Assembly (NCBI GenBank): GCA_030549495.1
Contig: JAUIRK010000997.1
Location: 149,297 to 213,296 of the forward strand
Source: Nectonema munidae
Lineage: Eukaryota; Nematomorpha; Nectonematoida; Nectonematidae
Length of the DNA: 64,000 bases
Reading direction: 5' to 3'
The notes under the pieces were generated by a model. That model was given only the letters and a program-made list of their open reading frames with translations. It was not told where the DNA came from and searched no databases. The position numbers were made by a program, and so were the translations under genes. Numbering within the stretch: position 1 is the first letter of the stretch; each line of letters opens with the position of its first letter. Positions 1-10,359 of the stretch are shown here, piece by piece.

Positions 1-760
1 CTCGTCTCTTTTCACGATTTCTATTCTCTGGTGCCCTGCTCATTCCAACATACAAGAAAACATACGCGTAGATTTGCTCGCTAAACAAGCCCTTTCCAAA
101 ACACACACACCACACCTAACTTCCATAAACCCCGACGTTCTCACTCAAAACCTCACTATACACACATTTAATCAATGGCAACAGATTATCACCAAGTCCT
201 CCAACACCACGCTCTCAGATATACCGGATATAAAAGCAATTCACCAAACTTGGGCCATCAACAATTTCACCCCATCGCGATCCATAATAGGATGGTTTTC
301 AGGTCACTGCCCCAGTAAATCATATCTATATCACATCAAACTCACCGACAATCAAACCTGCCGTTTCTGCAACGACCCTTTAGAAACACCTTATCATCTA
401 TTATTCATATGCCCTTTTTTCATCTCCTATCGACACACAATGATAAACTCGTGCATCAAAACTCTAGGCCATTTTCCAACCAACTTCAGCCAAATTCTCT
501 TTCACCCCAATTTATTAAACGCACTATCTTCTTCGATTAAAACCATAGAACCCATCCTACTAACGCATCCTCATTAAGCACTCTTAGGTTCTTTTACTTA
601 CATTTTAGAAATCTCTCACTTTATTTCCATCAGCCTTGCCAAGCTTAAACCGTCTTCAAGCTTTCAACAACGCTCTCGAACGATCTTCAACTAATCTTTA
701 ACAAGCAGTTTGCAAGCATATCAATTGATTTTGGAAAGTGCTTTGACATCCTTACCAATC
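1..760 (+). mobile_element. 3' end of a non-LTR retrotransposon (LINE) with RNase H
   Basis: The window opens inside a LINE on the plus strand. It consists of the end of an RNase H domain, a C-terminal Cys/His knuckle, a stop codon, and about 180 bp of sequence with less extreme AT content that looks like the 3' UTR. Composition turns strongly AT-rich at about 750-780, taken as the 3' end; no clear poly(A) tail or target duplication is visible. LINE clades carrying an RNase H after the reverse transcriptase include the I and some R1/Jockey-related groups; the exact clade cannot be fixed from this piece. Confidence 0.8.
2..577 (+). CDS. LINE ORF2 C-terminus: RNase H end plus CCHC knuckle (partial)
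   Basis: The frame is open from base 2, so the protein continues left of the window and no start is called. The first residues contain WCPAHSN and, shortly after, VDLLAKQAL. These match the last RNase H motif of LINE polyproteins, where the usual form is W.PGH....N...D.LAK and the Asp is catalytic. About 100 residues later comes CRFC....ETPYHLLFICP, the C-terminal C-x2-C-x-H-x-C type knuckle common to Jockey, R1 and I elements. The piece is about 191 residues and intact to its stop. In a full element it would follow endonuclease and reverse transcriptase domains in the second ORF and act in target-primed reverse transcription. No neighbouring ORF belongs to it. Family assignment is firm, clade is not. 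Confidence 0.85.
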   Translation, partial: SSLFTISILWCPAHSNIQENIRVDLLAKQALSKTHTPHLTSINPDVLTQNLTIHTFNQWQQIITKSSNTTLSDIPDIKAIHQTWAINNFTPSRSIIGWFSGHCPSKSYLYHIKLTDNQTCRFCNDPLETPYHLLFICPFFISYRHTMINSCIKTLGHFPTNFSQILFHPNLLNALSSSIKTIEPILLTHPH

Positions 761-3076
761 CAAAATATATAATTATTTTATAATAGTAAGCTGTTTAAAA
801 TAATTATTAAATTTAAATTAATTACTAATATATGTGGTCTGGAAATATAATGGGAGACATAAAAATATTCTTAACAATACTCTATTGTCAGTCCTCATTC
901 ATACTTAAATATCTGTGTATCTTTTTATTTAAATTTTTTCTAATATATTTTTAATTTCAAGTTCTTATTTGTAAATAAAAAATTATATTTCTGTATATTT
1001 GGGTAAAAAGTTCTACCGCTGATAGTGTTGATCTTTTTCCTAATTCCGTTTTCTATGCCATCATTCATTATTCTAAATATTCATCATTAATTACTGATAT
1101 TTTTTTCAATCAATTAATTTATTAAGTTAAAAACATGATGAATTATCATAAGACAAACATCAGGCTTAGTGTTAAAAAAACACAATAAAAATTTTTGAAT
1201 AATATAGCATATATAATTATAAAATTGTGATACTTGTGAAAAATTGGAGTAATAGTATATATAGTAAAAGTGTCTTTTTAGGTAGTTTATCAACTTTTTA
1301 TGGGAGGAGGATCTGTAGGAGTATCTATACTTTAAAAGAAAGAAGTAGAATTGCAGTGGGAGTAAACCGTGTACCTAAAAGATGTACCCCCCCCCATTGG
1401 ATAAAAAAAAAGGATTTTTTGTGTTAAGAAGTATTTTTTTGAATTTGTTGCATAATATATACAAATAATGTAACAATTATTTTTGAACCATGAAGATTTG
1501 ATCTTTTATAAAGTCTAATGGAGATTTCGAGTAAACCATGAACCTGTCTGTCTAAAACCTATAACAAAACCCATACCATAGCTATATCACAAATTTTTAA
1601 AAATACTGCTTTAAGTAAGATGAATTTTTGAATATATCAAATTTTGCTCATTTTATAGGCAAATTTAAGTTTACGATTAGTTGTGTCTTATGGTTTTTCT
1701 ATAAAATGACTTCAAATTTTATCGTCATTTTCGTCAAAATCAGCCAAATGAAGAATTAGGGAAATCTAAAAAAAATTTAGAAAACAGGCAAAAACATATG
1801 TGAGAATGGAAAAACAAAGTAAAGAAAAGAATTAGTAGTCATAGCGAAACTATGAGTGTGAGATTTTTGGCTCACATGATGCCCGTCTTAGTGCGTATAA
1901 TACCGATATGGAAGATCTGTATTCCAGATAACTAGCCGGTCCCGTAGTTGTTTCGACCTTAATTTACAAACACTCTACCAATCATGCTATATTTTGAGCG
2001 CAGCGAGAAACAAACACTCTACCAATGGTTCTCTGTTTTGAGCGAAGCGAGAAACGACCATGAGGGCGGCTATATTATATATTTATATATATTTTTTTTA
2101 TAATTTTAGGAAATGGAGGAATGTAAGTGGAATGTAACTCTGTGAAAAGCCTAAAAAACAGAATACTAATATGTTCTTCTATATAAATTTATAAGTGTGT
2201 TGTTTTGATCTGGTAAATTAATACAAAATTTTAAATAAAAAATATTTTTAGTTTTATTTATAATATCCTGTTCGGATATACATTGCTTTGTTCATCGATA
2301 TAATAGAAATGAAGGAAAATATATAATTTTTGATATTTTTTCAACTATAAAAAATATTTTTTTGGGATAATATAGCTAACTTATATTTTTCTGAATAAGA
2401 GACTCAAGATCTATAGGTAATTTAAGTTTCATTAGATTATATTTCTTTATTGCTTGGTAATTGATCATATTTATATAATTTATATAATGATTTTTGTTTA
2501 GGTTTTAAACCGACTCAACTTCGGCCGTGACACCTTGTCTATTGTGGTGTTGTTATGCTGAAGGACCTGCGGTGATTGCAAAATCAACGAAATAGAAACA
2601 CTATTTTATTATTCGCGTATGTTTTAAACGTTTATACACCATTTAACACCACATATTGTATTATCCTTTTAGAGTGATAGCTTTTTCTTGATTGAAAAGG
2701 ATATACCCTTATAGAAGTTCTTGTAAATGGAAAAATGGTCTTTCACCATTTCTTCCATGACTGGATACACGAAAGAAATGTCCAAAGAGGAGCATTTAAA
2801 TAAGTTTAGCTTAACCCATTTACGAACAATGTTCCCAAAGGGATCGAAGACGAATTCCTACTTTACATGGAATTTAATAGGAATTACTAAAGTCGTCTGC
2901 TTTATTTGGTATTAAATGGGTTAAATAAAAGAATATATATATGGTTTAAAATACATCACAAAATTTCTAGAATATTTCTATAAAAAATTAAACTTTGTTG
3001 GTTTCTAATGTGCTAATTTACTTCGCTGCGCTCATTGACGTAAAGTAGTCGATGTGCTACTTTATATCGCTTTTAT
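761..3076. other. AT-rich sequence without recognised gene
   Basis: About 2.3 kb of AT-rich sequence. It holds a run of nine to ten Cs near 1387, a two-copy 44-bp repeat at 1965-2052, and an island of more balanced composition near 2495-2610. Short open frames at 1227-1427 and 2727-2915 show no recognisable domain and no splice context that I trust, so neither is called as a gene. Confidence 0.5.
1965..2052 (+). repeat. Two-copy 44-bp direct repeat
   Basis: Two adjacent copies share ACAAACACTCTACCAAT at the start and TTTTGAGCG.AGCGAGA at the end, with a more variable middle. The copies are about 44 bp each. The GAGCG.AGCGAG end is more GC-rich than its surroundings. The origin is unknown; it could be the edge of a small non-autonomous transposon. 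Confidence 0.6.
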
Positions 3077-4240
3077 AATCCCTCGTTTATCTCAGAGGAT
3101 GCGTTACGAGACCCTCGAGAAACAGGAATTTTCGCCAAGTAGAGGCACCATATTTACCCTATTTATTTAACGGGTATATGGACTTTTAAAACCCTTCCTG
3201 TACTGTTAACAACCCACCCTTTACAGTACACTGTCAATCCATGACTTTTTCAGTGGCTAGTTCAGCTACATGTGATATTCTAACAATTTCTTTAATGCTG
3301 TAATTTTTGAGCTGTGGTTTAGCCTAAGTAAATCTCACTCGGATGTTGACAAGATGAACAATATGCTCAAAAAGGTATATTTTTATTCCATAAAAAACAC
3401 TCGCCTAGCTACGTAACATTAAAAAAATCTGTACTCACCACGAAAGAAGCTGAAGTACTAAAATTTGAATGATGATAAATTTGCTGCAAACTAAAACGAT
3501 GAATATGCTAATGATAATGACTTACTGCGCAGGCCATTACTATTTTACGTCTCTTCAGACGACGGTGCCTTTTCTTCTTTTTTTGTGAGTCTGGAAAAAC
3601 ATCGTGTTCGGAAGTTGCTGCCTCTGCTTCTTTTTCCGACCAAAGAGTACCTTGTAGGGTTGCATAACTTTGTCAATCTTGTTGCAAAATTATAAAGAAC
3701 GAATCATATCGTCGTCCCATTCCTGTGAAGACACTTTTGTTTTTTTTTAATGTAACTTAAGATCTTGGCAAGCCGTTCCAAATTCAAGTCAGTTTGGTCG
3801 ACATTTTCTTTAGTTTCTTGCTGTGGTTTTTCTACTTCGCTGTCGACTTCAATTCTTCGACGTCTGCGTCGGTTAGCGACTGGAAGTGGCAGTCTAGCAA
3901 CTCGTTGACATCGCCATGTCTGCAAAGCCGTCACCTCCAATTCCAGCCAACTGCACAACTTTTTGTACTGCGGGGGGCTGAATTTCGGCAGGTGTAAATC
4001 CCTCGTTGTCGTAAGCAACATCCGGCCACAACTTCTAGCTCGCGTTAATGCTAGAAGGCTTCAAGTCTTGCAATGCCTTTTCGATATTTTGAAGGCACGT
4101 AGCAATTGTGTATTGCCACCATTATGCATACTGAGTAGGTCAGTTTAATCCGCGATATATTTTCCATATACCCCTTTGAAAAACCCATTAAGTAACGAAT
4201 CCACAAAAGATGAACCTCGAAGTAGCGAGGGATTACAGGC
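3077..4240 (-). mobile_element. Degraded Tigger/pogo-type DNA transposon
   Basis: Both ends carry Tigger-like terminal sequence. The left end begins ATAATCCCTCGTTTATCTC followed by the typical AGGATGCGTT. The right end, read on the minus strand, begins TGTAATCCCTCGCTACTTC and continues into a GGTTCATCTTTTGTGGATTC-like stretch. Between them lies the C-terminal third of a Tigger transposase on the minus strand. At about 1.16 kb the copy is much shorter than a typical full element of about 2.4 kb, so its 5' coding part is deleted. The two ends resemble two different Tigger subtypes, so the copy may be composite. TA target duplications cannot be confirmed. Confidence 0.75.
3560..4150 (-). pseudogene. 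Tigger-like transposase C-terminal remnant
   Basis: On the minus strand, several frames carry consecutive blocks of a Tigger/pogo (Tc1-mariner superfamily, DDE_1) transposase C-terminus. In order they are EKALQDLKPSSINAS, KLWPDVAYDNEGFTPAEI, GGDGFADM, DVNELLDCHFQSLTDADVEE, LNLERLAKIL and IDKVMQPYKVLF. This order matches the region after the catalytic domain in Tigger elements. The blocks lie in different frames and include in-frame stops, one of them replacing a conserved Trp before KLWPDV, so the gene is dead. The 105-codon open frame at 3704-4021 is only partly in the right frame and should not be read as a protein. No catalytic Asp motifs remain. Confidence 0.85.
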
Positions 4241-4562
4241 TCATTGGTAATGCAATAAGAAATCGATTATCCTTCTATCCTATGCACTATTTTTTGTAAC
4301 TAATTTTCCCAAGTGTTTTTCTGCCCCGTTATTACTTTATTATAGTTGGTGTATGTTTTAAACTACATATTCATTTATTTACTATATACTAATGTAATTT
4401 TGGCTTACAAACATCGTGCTTACTTTTATATCTTTACTTCGATTTATTAATTTCTCAAAATTGTAGCGTATGCTGTCCATTGGTAATGAAAATATGAATT
4501 TAATTCAGATTTTTTAAATAATTTAAGCGCAAATAAACGTCACTTTGAACAGAGTGCTTGAA
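4241..4562. other. Presumed 5' flank and 5' UTR of the COX20-like gene
   Basis: This AT-rich stretch lies between the Tigger remnant and the COX20-like start codon. No convincing TATA box or initiator is visible. A very short upstream ORF of seven codons begins at about 4494 and ends before the main start; if the transcript begins upstream of it, it could dampen translation. The Tigger insertion only about 320 bp upstream means that any distal promoter would lie in transposon sequence. Confidence 0.3.
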
Positions 4563-4798
4563 ATGAGTGAAGAAGAAAGAAAGAAGGCGGTTACTAGAGG
4601 AATCGAAATGTTGAGTAAAAAGGACAGGCAGAAACTGGAAAGAATGGCTACTCCCAAGAAAGAACGAGGCTTCTTTCGTGAATTCCATTCTGATTTCTGC
4701 GTCATCAAATCATTTAACGTCGGTTGTTTGCTTAGCTTCTTCACAGGAATGATTTCACTCATTAGAACGAGTGATAGACAAAGGGCTTTTAAATTTGG
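4563..4798 (+). CDS. COX20: COX20-like cytochrome c oxidase assembly factor, exon 1
   Basis: COX20 (FAM36A) is an inner-mitochondrial-membrane chaperone that stabilises newly made COX2 during assembly of complex IV. The exon gives 78 complete residues from ATG 4563. A charged N-terminus rich in Lys, Arg and Glu is followed by C-x3-S-x3-G-x7-G (residues CVIKSFNVGCLLSFFTG), then ISLIRTSDRQRAFKFG. As I recall the human protein, it has the same Cys, Ser, Gly, Gly and Thr-Ser at identical spacing across its first membrane helix. The segment VGCLLSFFTGMISLI fits a membrane helix. The frame ends on a split Gly codon at a consensus donor (GG|GTAAGT). An in-frame TTG lies six codons upstream, but ATG 4563 is the natural start. 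Similarity is in pattern more than identity, so another small two-helix mitochondrial protein is possible. Confidence 0.6.
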
Positions 4799-4984
4799 GT
4801 AAGTCTGGTTTATTTGAGACGTACAAAACTAAATCCTAAAAAAATCTCTTATTCTTTTTGCATAATATTACTTTAACCCTATTAGTGCTGGGCAAAATTT
4901 GTCCGTTCAAGTGCTGGGGCGGGGGGGGGGCGTAAAGTGCCCCCTATTTTTCTCAGATATTAATAAGTTTTTATAAATATGTTA

Positions 4985-5330
4985 ATGTTACATATATATT
5001 TAAACTATGCTGAATTCAGTGGTGATGTCCATTTTTTTTTTATCAAAATCAATCAAACATGTCAAAAAATTGATTTATATTTGACAGGTCATCTCAAAAA
5101 GGAACCTTTTATTTAAATAATTATATAAAGTTTTTTACACATGTATACCCATTTTCAAATATGCTGAATTCATTGATGATATTCATTTTTTATGAAAATC
5201 AATAAACATCTAAAAAAATTGATCTAAATGTGACAGCTCATCTTAAAAAAAGAATTTTTTATCTAAATAATTATATAAAGTTTTTTACACATATATCCAT
5301 TTTCAAATACGCTGAATTTAAAATTACTTT
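4985..5330 (+). repeat. ~150-bp tandem repeat, left block of the piggyBac-like element
   Basis: Two full copies and a partial third start at about 5007, 5160 and 5309. Each contains TGCTGAATT, then ATCAA..A.CAT and AAAAAATTGAT, then ATTATATAAAGTTTTTTACA. Copy spacing is about 150 bp, similar to the right-hand block, but the sequence differs. Confidence 0.7.
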
Positions 5331-6169
5331 TTTCCTCTCTCAAAGCATTCTGATTAAAGAATCTTCTTGATGATCTTAGACTTTTTTTTCAGTATCGTGT
5401 ATTTTATTATCATGCCTGAATATTTGTCAACCAATCTCATTTCAAAGGTTTTTTTCTGATGAATCATTCGTGATGTTCATTGTTCAATTACAAAAAGTTG
5501 TCCACGTTCTTCATCTAAAAAATGATCTCTTTGACGCAAAAGGAAAAAGATGGACAAATTCAATTTAAATTAAAAATATCTTGATAGTGACTAAATTCTC
5601 ACATATTGGCATCTGAGCCATTTTTGATATATCTGACTTATTCTAAATTTTCAGATTTCCTACCCAGCTAAATGTTAACTGTAATCCTAGATGATAAGCT
5701 ATATATTTAAATATTTTTCATTTGTAAAAGAGGAACTTCCTTTTCACAGTCAAAATCTTTTATGAAGCATCTAATATTATATAATTAAACCACTTCCTAG
5801 TTCATTAGAACATGGTAGATCTTCCATTTAGTCAAGATACATATATTTTTTTAATTATTTATTTTCATCACATGTTCTCTTTTTAATTAGTTTTCAACTT
5901 GGTTCCTTCTCTCATACAAATTTTCAATAGATTTTATAATACGTTTTTTTTATTAAATATTTTATACTCAAGATGATTGTAAAAAGTATTATAAGCCAAA
6001 ATATACACAAAAAAAAAAGTATATTTTTACTATATAACTAATATGCAGCCATTTTTTGAAATTTTTTTACACAACTGATTTTCAGGCATACATTACTAAT
6101 TTAATTGCCACTTCGAGATATTTTTTAACCGTATTATCCGAAATCCAGTACAGAAATAAAATAAGCATA

Positions 6170-7090
6170 TTCGATTTGATATAAAACAGATATTTTATTT
6201 TTTTTTGAAAATATTTTTGAAGACAGTATCTAGAAGTAAACCGCAAATCTGATTGAAGCTTTCAGATATTTTAAAACCATAAATGCCAAACCTGAGTCCA
6301 AAAATGAAACCAGCATCTTCCATTAGGCATAAAAACAGATATTTTATTTAAATTTCAAAAATATTTCTGTAGACATTAGACGTAAATCGAACATTTGATT
6401 GACACTTTCAGATATTTAAAACCTCTAAATGCAAAAAAAATGATTTCAGAAATAAAATGATCATTGTCGAATTGGTATAAAAACATATATTTCATGTAAA
6501 ATTAGAGAGAATATTTTGGGATATAGTTATCAGACATAAACCGCAAATTTGATTTACACTAGCAGTAAAACCTCTAAATCCGAAAACTGTGTTCAGAAAT
6601 GAAATCTTCATGATCTATTTGCTATAAAAACATATATTTCATGTAAAATTTGAATCAATATTTTTGGAAACAAATTTTAGAACTAAACGCAAATTTGATT
6701 GATACTTATAGATATTTTCAAATTCAAACTGCAAAAGTTGGGTTCATAAATGAAACTAGCATGTTTGATTTGGTATAAAACATATATTTCATTGTAAAAT
6801 TTGAATAAAATTTTTTTGGAGACAATTTTTAGAAGTTAACCGCAAATTTAATTAACACTTATAGGTATTTTCACATCCTAAACGTAAAAAATGAGTCCAG
6901 AAATGAAAGCAGCATGGCTGATTTAGTATAACACATATATTTCATTGTAAAATTTGAATGAATGTTTTTGGAGATAATTTTTAGAAGTAAACCGCAAATT
7001 TGATTAACACTTATAGGTATTTTCAAATCCTAAATGTAAAAAATGTGTCCAGAAATGAAAACAGCATGACCGATTTAGTATAAAAACATA
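6170..7090 (+). repeat. ~150-bp tandem repeat, right block of the piggyBac-like element
   Basis: About six degraded copies lie head to tail at roughly 145-152 bp spacing. Each contains the motifs ACATATATTTCATGTAAAAT, then GTAAACCGCAAATTTGAT and then a TCCAGAAATGAAA-like stretch. The same repeat occurs in inverted orientation at about 14735-15440. It is non-coding and diverged by substitutions and small indels, so it is not recently amplified. Confidence 0.75.
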
Positions 7091-7475
7091 TTTTATGTAA
7101 AATTTGAAGGTATATTTTATTAGATATATTTTTGATCAATCAAAATTTTGATTGACATTTTCTAAAAAGTAGCCATGATTATTGAAAAAATTAAATATAT
7201 AAAGTGTTATGCGTTCCAAACTGTATATAATTATAAATTTTCAGGGTATTATATAATATAGATCCCAAGTTATAAGGTTAAGTACGGATAATGTCAAAAT
7301 TTTGCTGAAAAATTTTAATTTTTGATTTTGATTGACAGTTTTGGACATGAAAGGGTCATTCAACTACCATGAAAATGGTTTCAAAAGATGCAGCTAGCGA
7401 TTTTAGGAAAAGTCACAAAATTTGAAAGGATATGATTAAGCTAATTTTCTACAATTAATTTTTTAGTTAAAATAT

Positions 7476-8579
7476 GTTAAAAATATGAAAACATAGGTAA
7501 TTAGTGATTCTAAAACACAATACAGCTGTCGTAATCTCTGAAGGCTTTTAGCAAAATTGCAAAAAAATTAAATAGATTTCGCCCCCCACCCTATAAGAAA
7601 TTTCTGGATCCGCCACTGGAAGTGAGTATTTAGAAAACACGACTTTTCAAAAGCAAATTTATTATTTACTTCAAATTTTTGTCCTTACGGTCTTTGTCAA
7701 GAAGCTTAAATAGAAAAGCGAAACAAAATATATTGTGTATAATGTAATTGAATGTTAAAGAAATGTAATAAAATACAATGTCTTTCATGCTTAAAAAGCA
7801 TGTGGTTATTTTCATGCTTGGCAAAAGAGGAAAGAAATGAAAAGGGAAATATATTGTATGTTTGGGTAATGTGATGAAAATGTAGTTAAATGTAATTAAA
7901 ATATTACACGTACTTGACAAAAGGGAAAGGAAAATAAAATGCACTAAAACTTAAAGGACTAAACTTATTACTTCAACTGCAAACAATAAAACAATCGGAC
8001 ACTTCATTACACCCACCTCCCTTACACACATTGAAACATTTCTCACAACAGAACAGATGCACATTCTCTACTTTATTACCTTTTCCCTTTTATTTTCTTT
8101 TACCTTTTCTTTTAAATAAAAAAGGGCTGAGAGCTTACCCATGAAACTTTTACAGGAAAATTTGCTGTACTACCCACACATGCATTCACTTTTTCGTACA
8201 TGTCCTGTATGATTTCAACATACTATTTTAGGTTCTACATACCTTAGGGATTCGTCATATGCTTTCTCTAAATCAATGAACTAAATGAATTTTTTTTTCA
8301 AAAAAAACTTTTGAAGCTATTGGATTCTTAGATATTTTATGAAACAATAAATAATGGTAAGAGGATATATAATAGTGATTTCTAATCTTTTTCGTTATGA
8401 GTGGTTTTAACGATGAACTATTTATGAATATAATGTCAATAACGCAATATCTAACGAAAAGCATTATAGCTAGAATAAAAATTTGGCCTTTTCATTTTGA
8501 AAAGTTTGGAAACAAATTTTTAATGAATAAATGATGTTGATAGATGTGAATACTACATCTATCTATTTTACATAGATGT
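7476..8579. other. AT-rich intron sequence with one hAT-type terminus
   Basis: Most of this stretch is featureless AT-rich sequence. At about 7596-7617 it contains GGATCCGCCACTG. Read on the minus strand this is CAGTGGCGGATCC, a form common at the ends of hAT-type MITEs; no partner end was found. The open frames on the minus strand at 7666-7944 and 8273-8464 are AT-rich, low-complexity and not credible as proteins. Confidence 0.35.
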
Positions 8580-8771
8580 GAAAAATGTTCAAATCAAAAA
8601 ATATTTATTCTTTTTACATATATCGTTGGCTCCCCTTACTTTTAGTTTCGTATGTGCATAATTTGATAAAAATTAATTATTAAAGACTAGGTTTATCTTT
8701 CAATTTTAAAAGTAAGGGGAGCCAACGATATATTTAAAAAGAATAAATATTTTTTGATTTGAACATTTTTC
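8580..8771. repeat. Inverted repeat with 65-bp arms (hairpin)
   Basis: The left arm 8580-8644 and right arm 8707-8771 are reverse complements with about one mismatch over 65 bp, separated by a 62-bp spacer. The inner arm ends contain AGTAAGGGGAGCCAACGAT. The near-perfect match implies recent origin or ongoing conversion. The right arm leads directly into the tandem repeats beginning at about 8760, so it may mark the end of a larger repeat-bearing element. Confidence 0.85.
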
Positions 8772-9549
8772 GATTCTTTGATTATTCGATAATAAATATT
8801 TTTTGATTTTAACATTTTTCGATTCTTTGATTATTCGACAAATATAATATTTAAAATTGTTCAAATTGCAAAGTATAGGTAATAACTTTTGTAACATCGT
8901 ATGAGGTAGCAAAATATGAACAGAAACTTTGATATTTTTTGATTTTTTAAAGAATATTTTTCGATTCTTTGATTACAGAATTTTATTTTGATTATTTGAC
9001 AAATATAATATTTAAAATCGTGCAAATTGCAAAGTATAGGTAATAACTTTTGTAACATCGTATGAGGTAGCAAAATATGAACAGAAAGTTTGATATTTTT
9101 TGATTTTTTAAAGAATATTTTTCGATTCTTTGATTACAGAATTTTATTTTGATTATTTGATAAAATATATTATATAGGTTGGAGATGAATTATCGCGGTA
9201 TACAGGTTGGAGATGAACCAACGTAGTATACAGGTATAATGTATATAGGTAATAACTTATGTAGCATCGTCTCCCCGAATGAGGTATATCAAATCTTACA
9301 TCTAGCAGAATGTGAACAGAAAGTTGAACATTGTCTCCTTACAGAATTTTATTTTGATTATTTGATAAAATATATTATTTAATATCGTGAAAAAATTAAT
9401 AACTTATCTAACATCCTCTCCCCGAATGAGGTATATCAAATCTTACATCTAGCAAAATATGAACTGATAGGTTGGAGATGAATTATCGCGGTATATAGGT
9501 TGGAGATGAACCATCGTAGTATACAGGTATAATGTATATAGGTAATAAC
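8760..9549 (+). repeat. Long-period direct repeats leading into the minisatellite
   Basis: The unit containing GCAAAGTATAGGTAATAAC and ATCGTATGAGGTAGCAAAAT occurs twice 161 bp apart (anchors at 8868 and 9029). A related unit containing CGTCTCCCCGAATGAGG and ATCAAATCTTACATCTAGCA occurs at about 9266 and again, after the hAT insertion, at about 10262; a copy with CCTCTCCCCGAATGAGG lies near 9412. Short stretches of the 28-bp minisatellite unit (GGTTGGAGATGAA) are interspersed at about 9178-9230 and 9471-9530. The region appears to be the diverged flank from which the pure minisatellite expanded. Confidence 0.75.
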
Positions 9550-10243
9550 TAGTGTGTCCACTTTAGGGTCTTTTTTTCATTCCCCGGGGAACGAGGACCT
9601 CGTAATTTTTGAAAATTTCCCCAGGGATTCCCCGGGGAAGAAAAAGCGATTTTTTTACAGTAAAAACTGTTCAGAAAAGAAAATTTAAAAGTCTCATATA
9701 AGATTTTTATTGAAAAAAATTTAAATGCATAAAAGATTTATGTTTTAAAAAAATATCTAAGAAAAATTAGAGCGTTCAAAGTTTCATCATTCAACTGGTT
9801 TCTTATTTTTGTAGAAAAATAACCCATTGACGAAAACACTCTTTCGGCATCCACAGAAGTTGGTTTTATGCTCTTTAAATTTTTGAATGAAGTTTCTAAA
9901 ACTTCGGGCCTCCTATTTGTTTCTAAATAAAGGTCAAATGTTTTTTTCATTATTTCCTCTATGCTTGAAATCTTGCTTTTAGTTTCACGTTCTTCATTTA
10001 CATTAATCTTCAGAAATTCGTCCAATTCCTCCTTCACGCTTTTCTTCTCTGTTTTTTGGTGCTAACGATTAATGTTTCATCTTTCTTCTCCGTTACATCG
10101 ATATTTTTGTCGTCGGATTCGACAAAATTTTTTTTTCAAAAATTCCCCGAGGAAATTTAAAAATTTTTTTTGAGGACGAGGATTTTGAAATTTCACGATT
10201 CCCCGGGGACTCGAGGACGAGGAATCCCGGGGTGGACACCCTA
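9550..10243 (-). mobile_element. Short hAT-family transposon derivative with exact 8-bp target duplication
   Basis: The ends are TAGTGTGTCCAC on the left and, on the minus strand, TAGGGTGTCCAC on the right. They are flanked by identical 8-bp duplications GTAATAAC at 9542-9549 and 10244-10251. An uninterrupted paralogous copy of the target (ATAGGTAATAACTTATG) lies nearby at about 9236-9256 and acts as an empty site. Both subterminal regions contain repeated CCCCGGGG-bearing motifs, plausible transposase binding sites. At 694 bp the element retains only the C-terminal coding end of a transposase, so it is an internally deleted copy. The hAT assignment is supported by the 8-bp duplication and the dimerisation motif. 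Confidence 0.9.
9738..10037 (-). pseudogene. hAT transposase C-terminal dimerisation domain (truncated)
   Basis: The frame encodes about 100 residues. The last 45 contain KPTSVDAERVFSSMGYFS, then KIRNQL and LNALIFLRYFF. This is the hAT C-terminal dimerisation region, whose general form is P.S....ERVFS..G......R..L.......L.FL. An in-frame stop lies a short way upstream of 10037 in the minus-strand reading, and no catalytic domain or BED zinc finger is present in the element. It starts at a GTG in the translation given and has no good ATG. It could not move itself; at most it could encode a small dimerisation peptide. It lies wholly inside the hAT derivative. Confidence 0.85.
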
Positions 10244-10251
10244 GTAATAAC

Positions 10252-10359
10252 TTATGTAGCATCGTCTCCCCGAATGAGGTATATCAAATCTTACATCTAG
10301 CAGAATGTGAACAGAAAGTTGAACATTGTCTCCCTAGTTATTTGTACATGGAATAGAAA
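10252..10359 (+). repeat. Continuation of the long-period repeat after the hAT insertion
   Basis: This is the right half of the repeat unit interrupted by the hAT element. It contains CGTCTCCCCGAATGAGG, CTTACATCTAGCAGAATG and TTGTCTCCCTAGTTATTTG. The same order recurs at 23563-23640, immediately before a short run of the same minisatellite. Confidence 0.8.

Larger units (their letters stand above)
4877..7475 (+). mobile_element. piggyBac-like non-autonomous element, left end and body
   Basis: The element starts with CCCTATTAGTGCTGGG directly after a TTAA (4873-4876), as expected for piggyBac-type transposons, which insert at TTAA and have ends starting CCC. The next 60 bp hold a second AGTGCTGGG and a G-run followed by GGGGCGTAAAGTGCCCC, a short inverted repeat. 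The body has no coding capacity. It carries ~150-bp tandem repeats near both ends and a unique stretch at about 7090-7475. The right terminus expected from the inverted relative at 14338-15455 is missing: similarity stops at about 7475. Assignment to piggyBac rests on TTAA and the CCC end only, with no transposase seen. Confidence 0.5.

Noticed and set aside
1227-1427. 66-codon open frame on the plus strand
   Set aside because: It crosses a poly-C run and an A-run, has a non-ATG start and no recognisable motif.
2727-2915. 62-codon plus-strand frame starting with ATG
   Set aside because: No domain, no neighbouring exon with matching phase and no polyadenylation context. A chance frame cannot be excluded, so it was not called.
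3704-4021. 105-codon minus-strand frame
   Set aside because: It mixes correct and wrong frames of the Tigger transposase remnant; only its last third matches the family.
4500-4762. Minus-strand frames opposite COX20-like exon 1
   Set aside because: They are antisense shadows of the exon, hydrophobic by composition only.
7666-7944. 92-codon minus-strand frame
   Set aside because: Phe/Ile-rich translation of AT-rich, low-complexity sequence with no recognisable motif.
8706-9073. Two similar minus-strand frames of about 70 codons
   Set aside because: Both are translations of the 161-bp direct repeat; similarity comes from DNA repetition, not from protein conservation.
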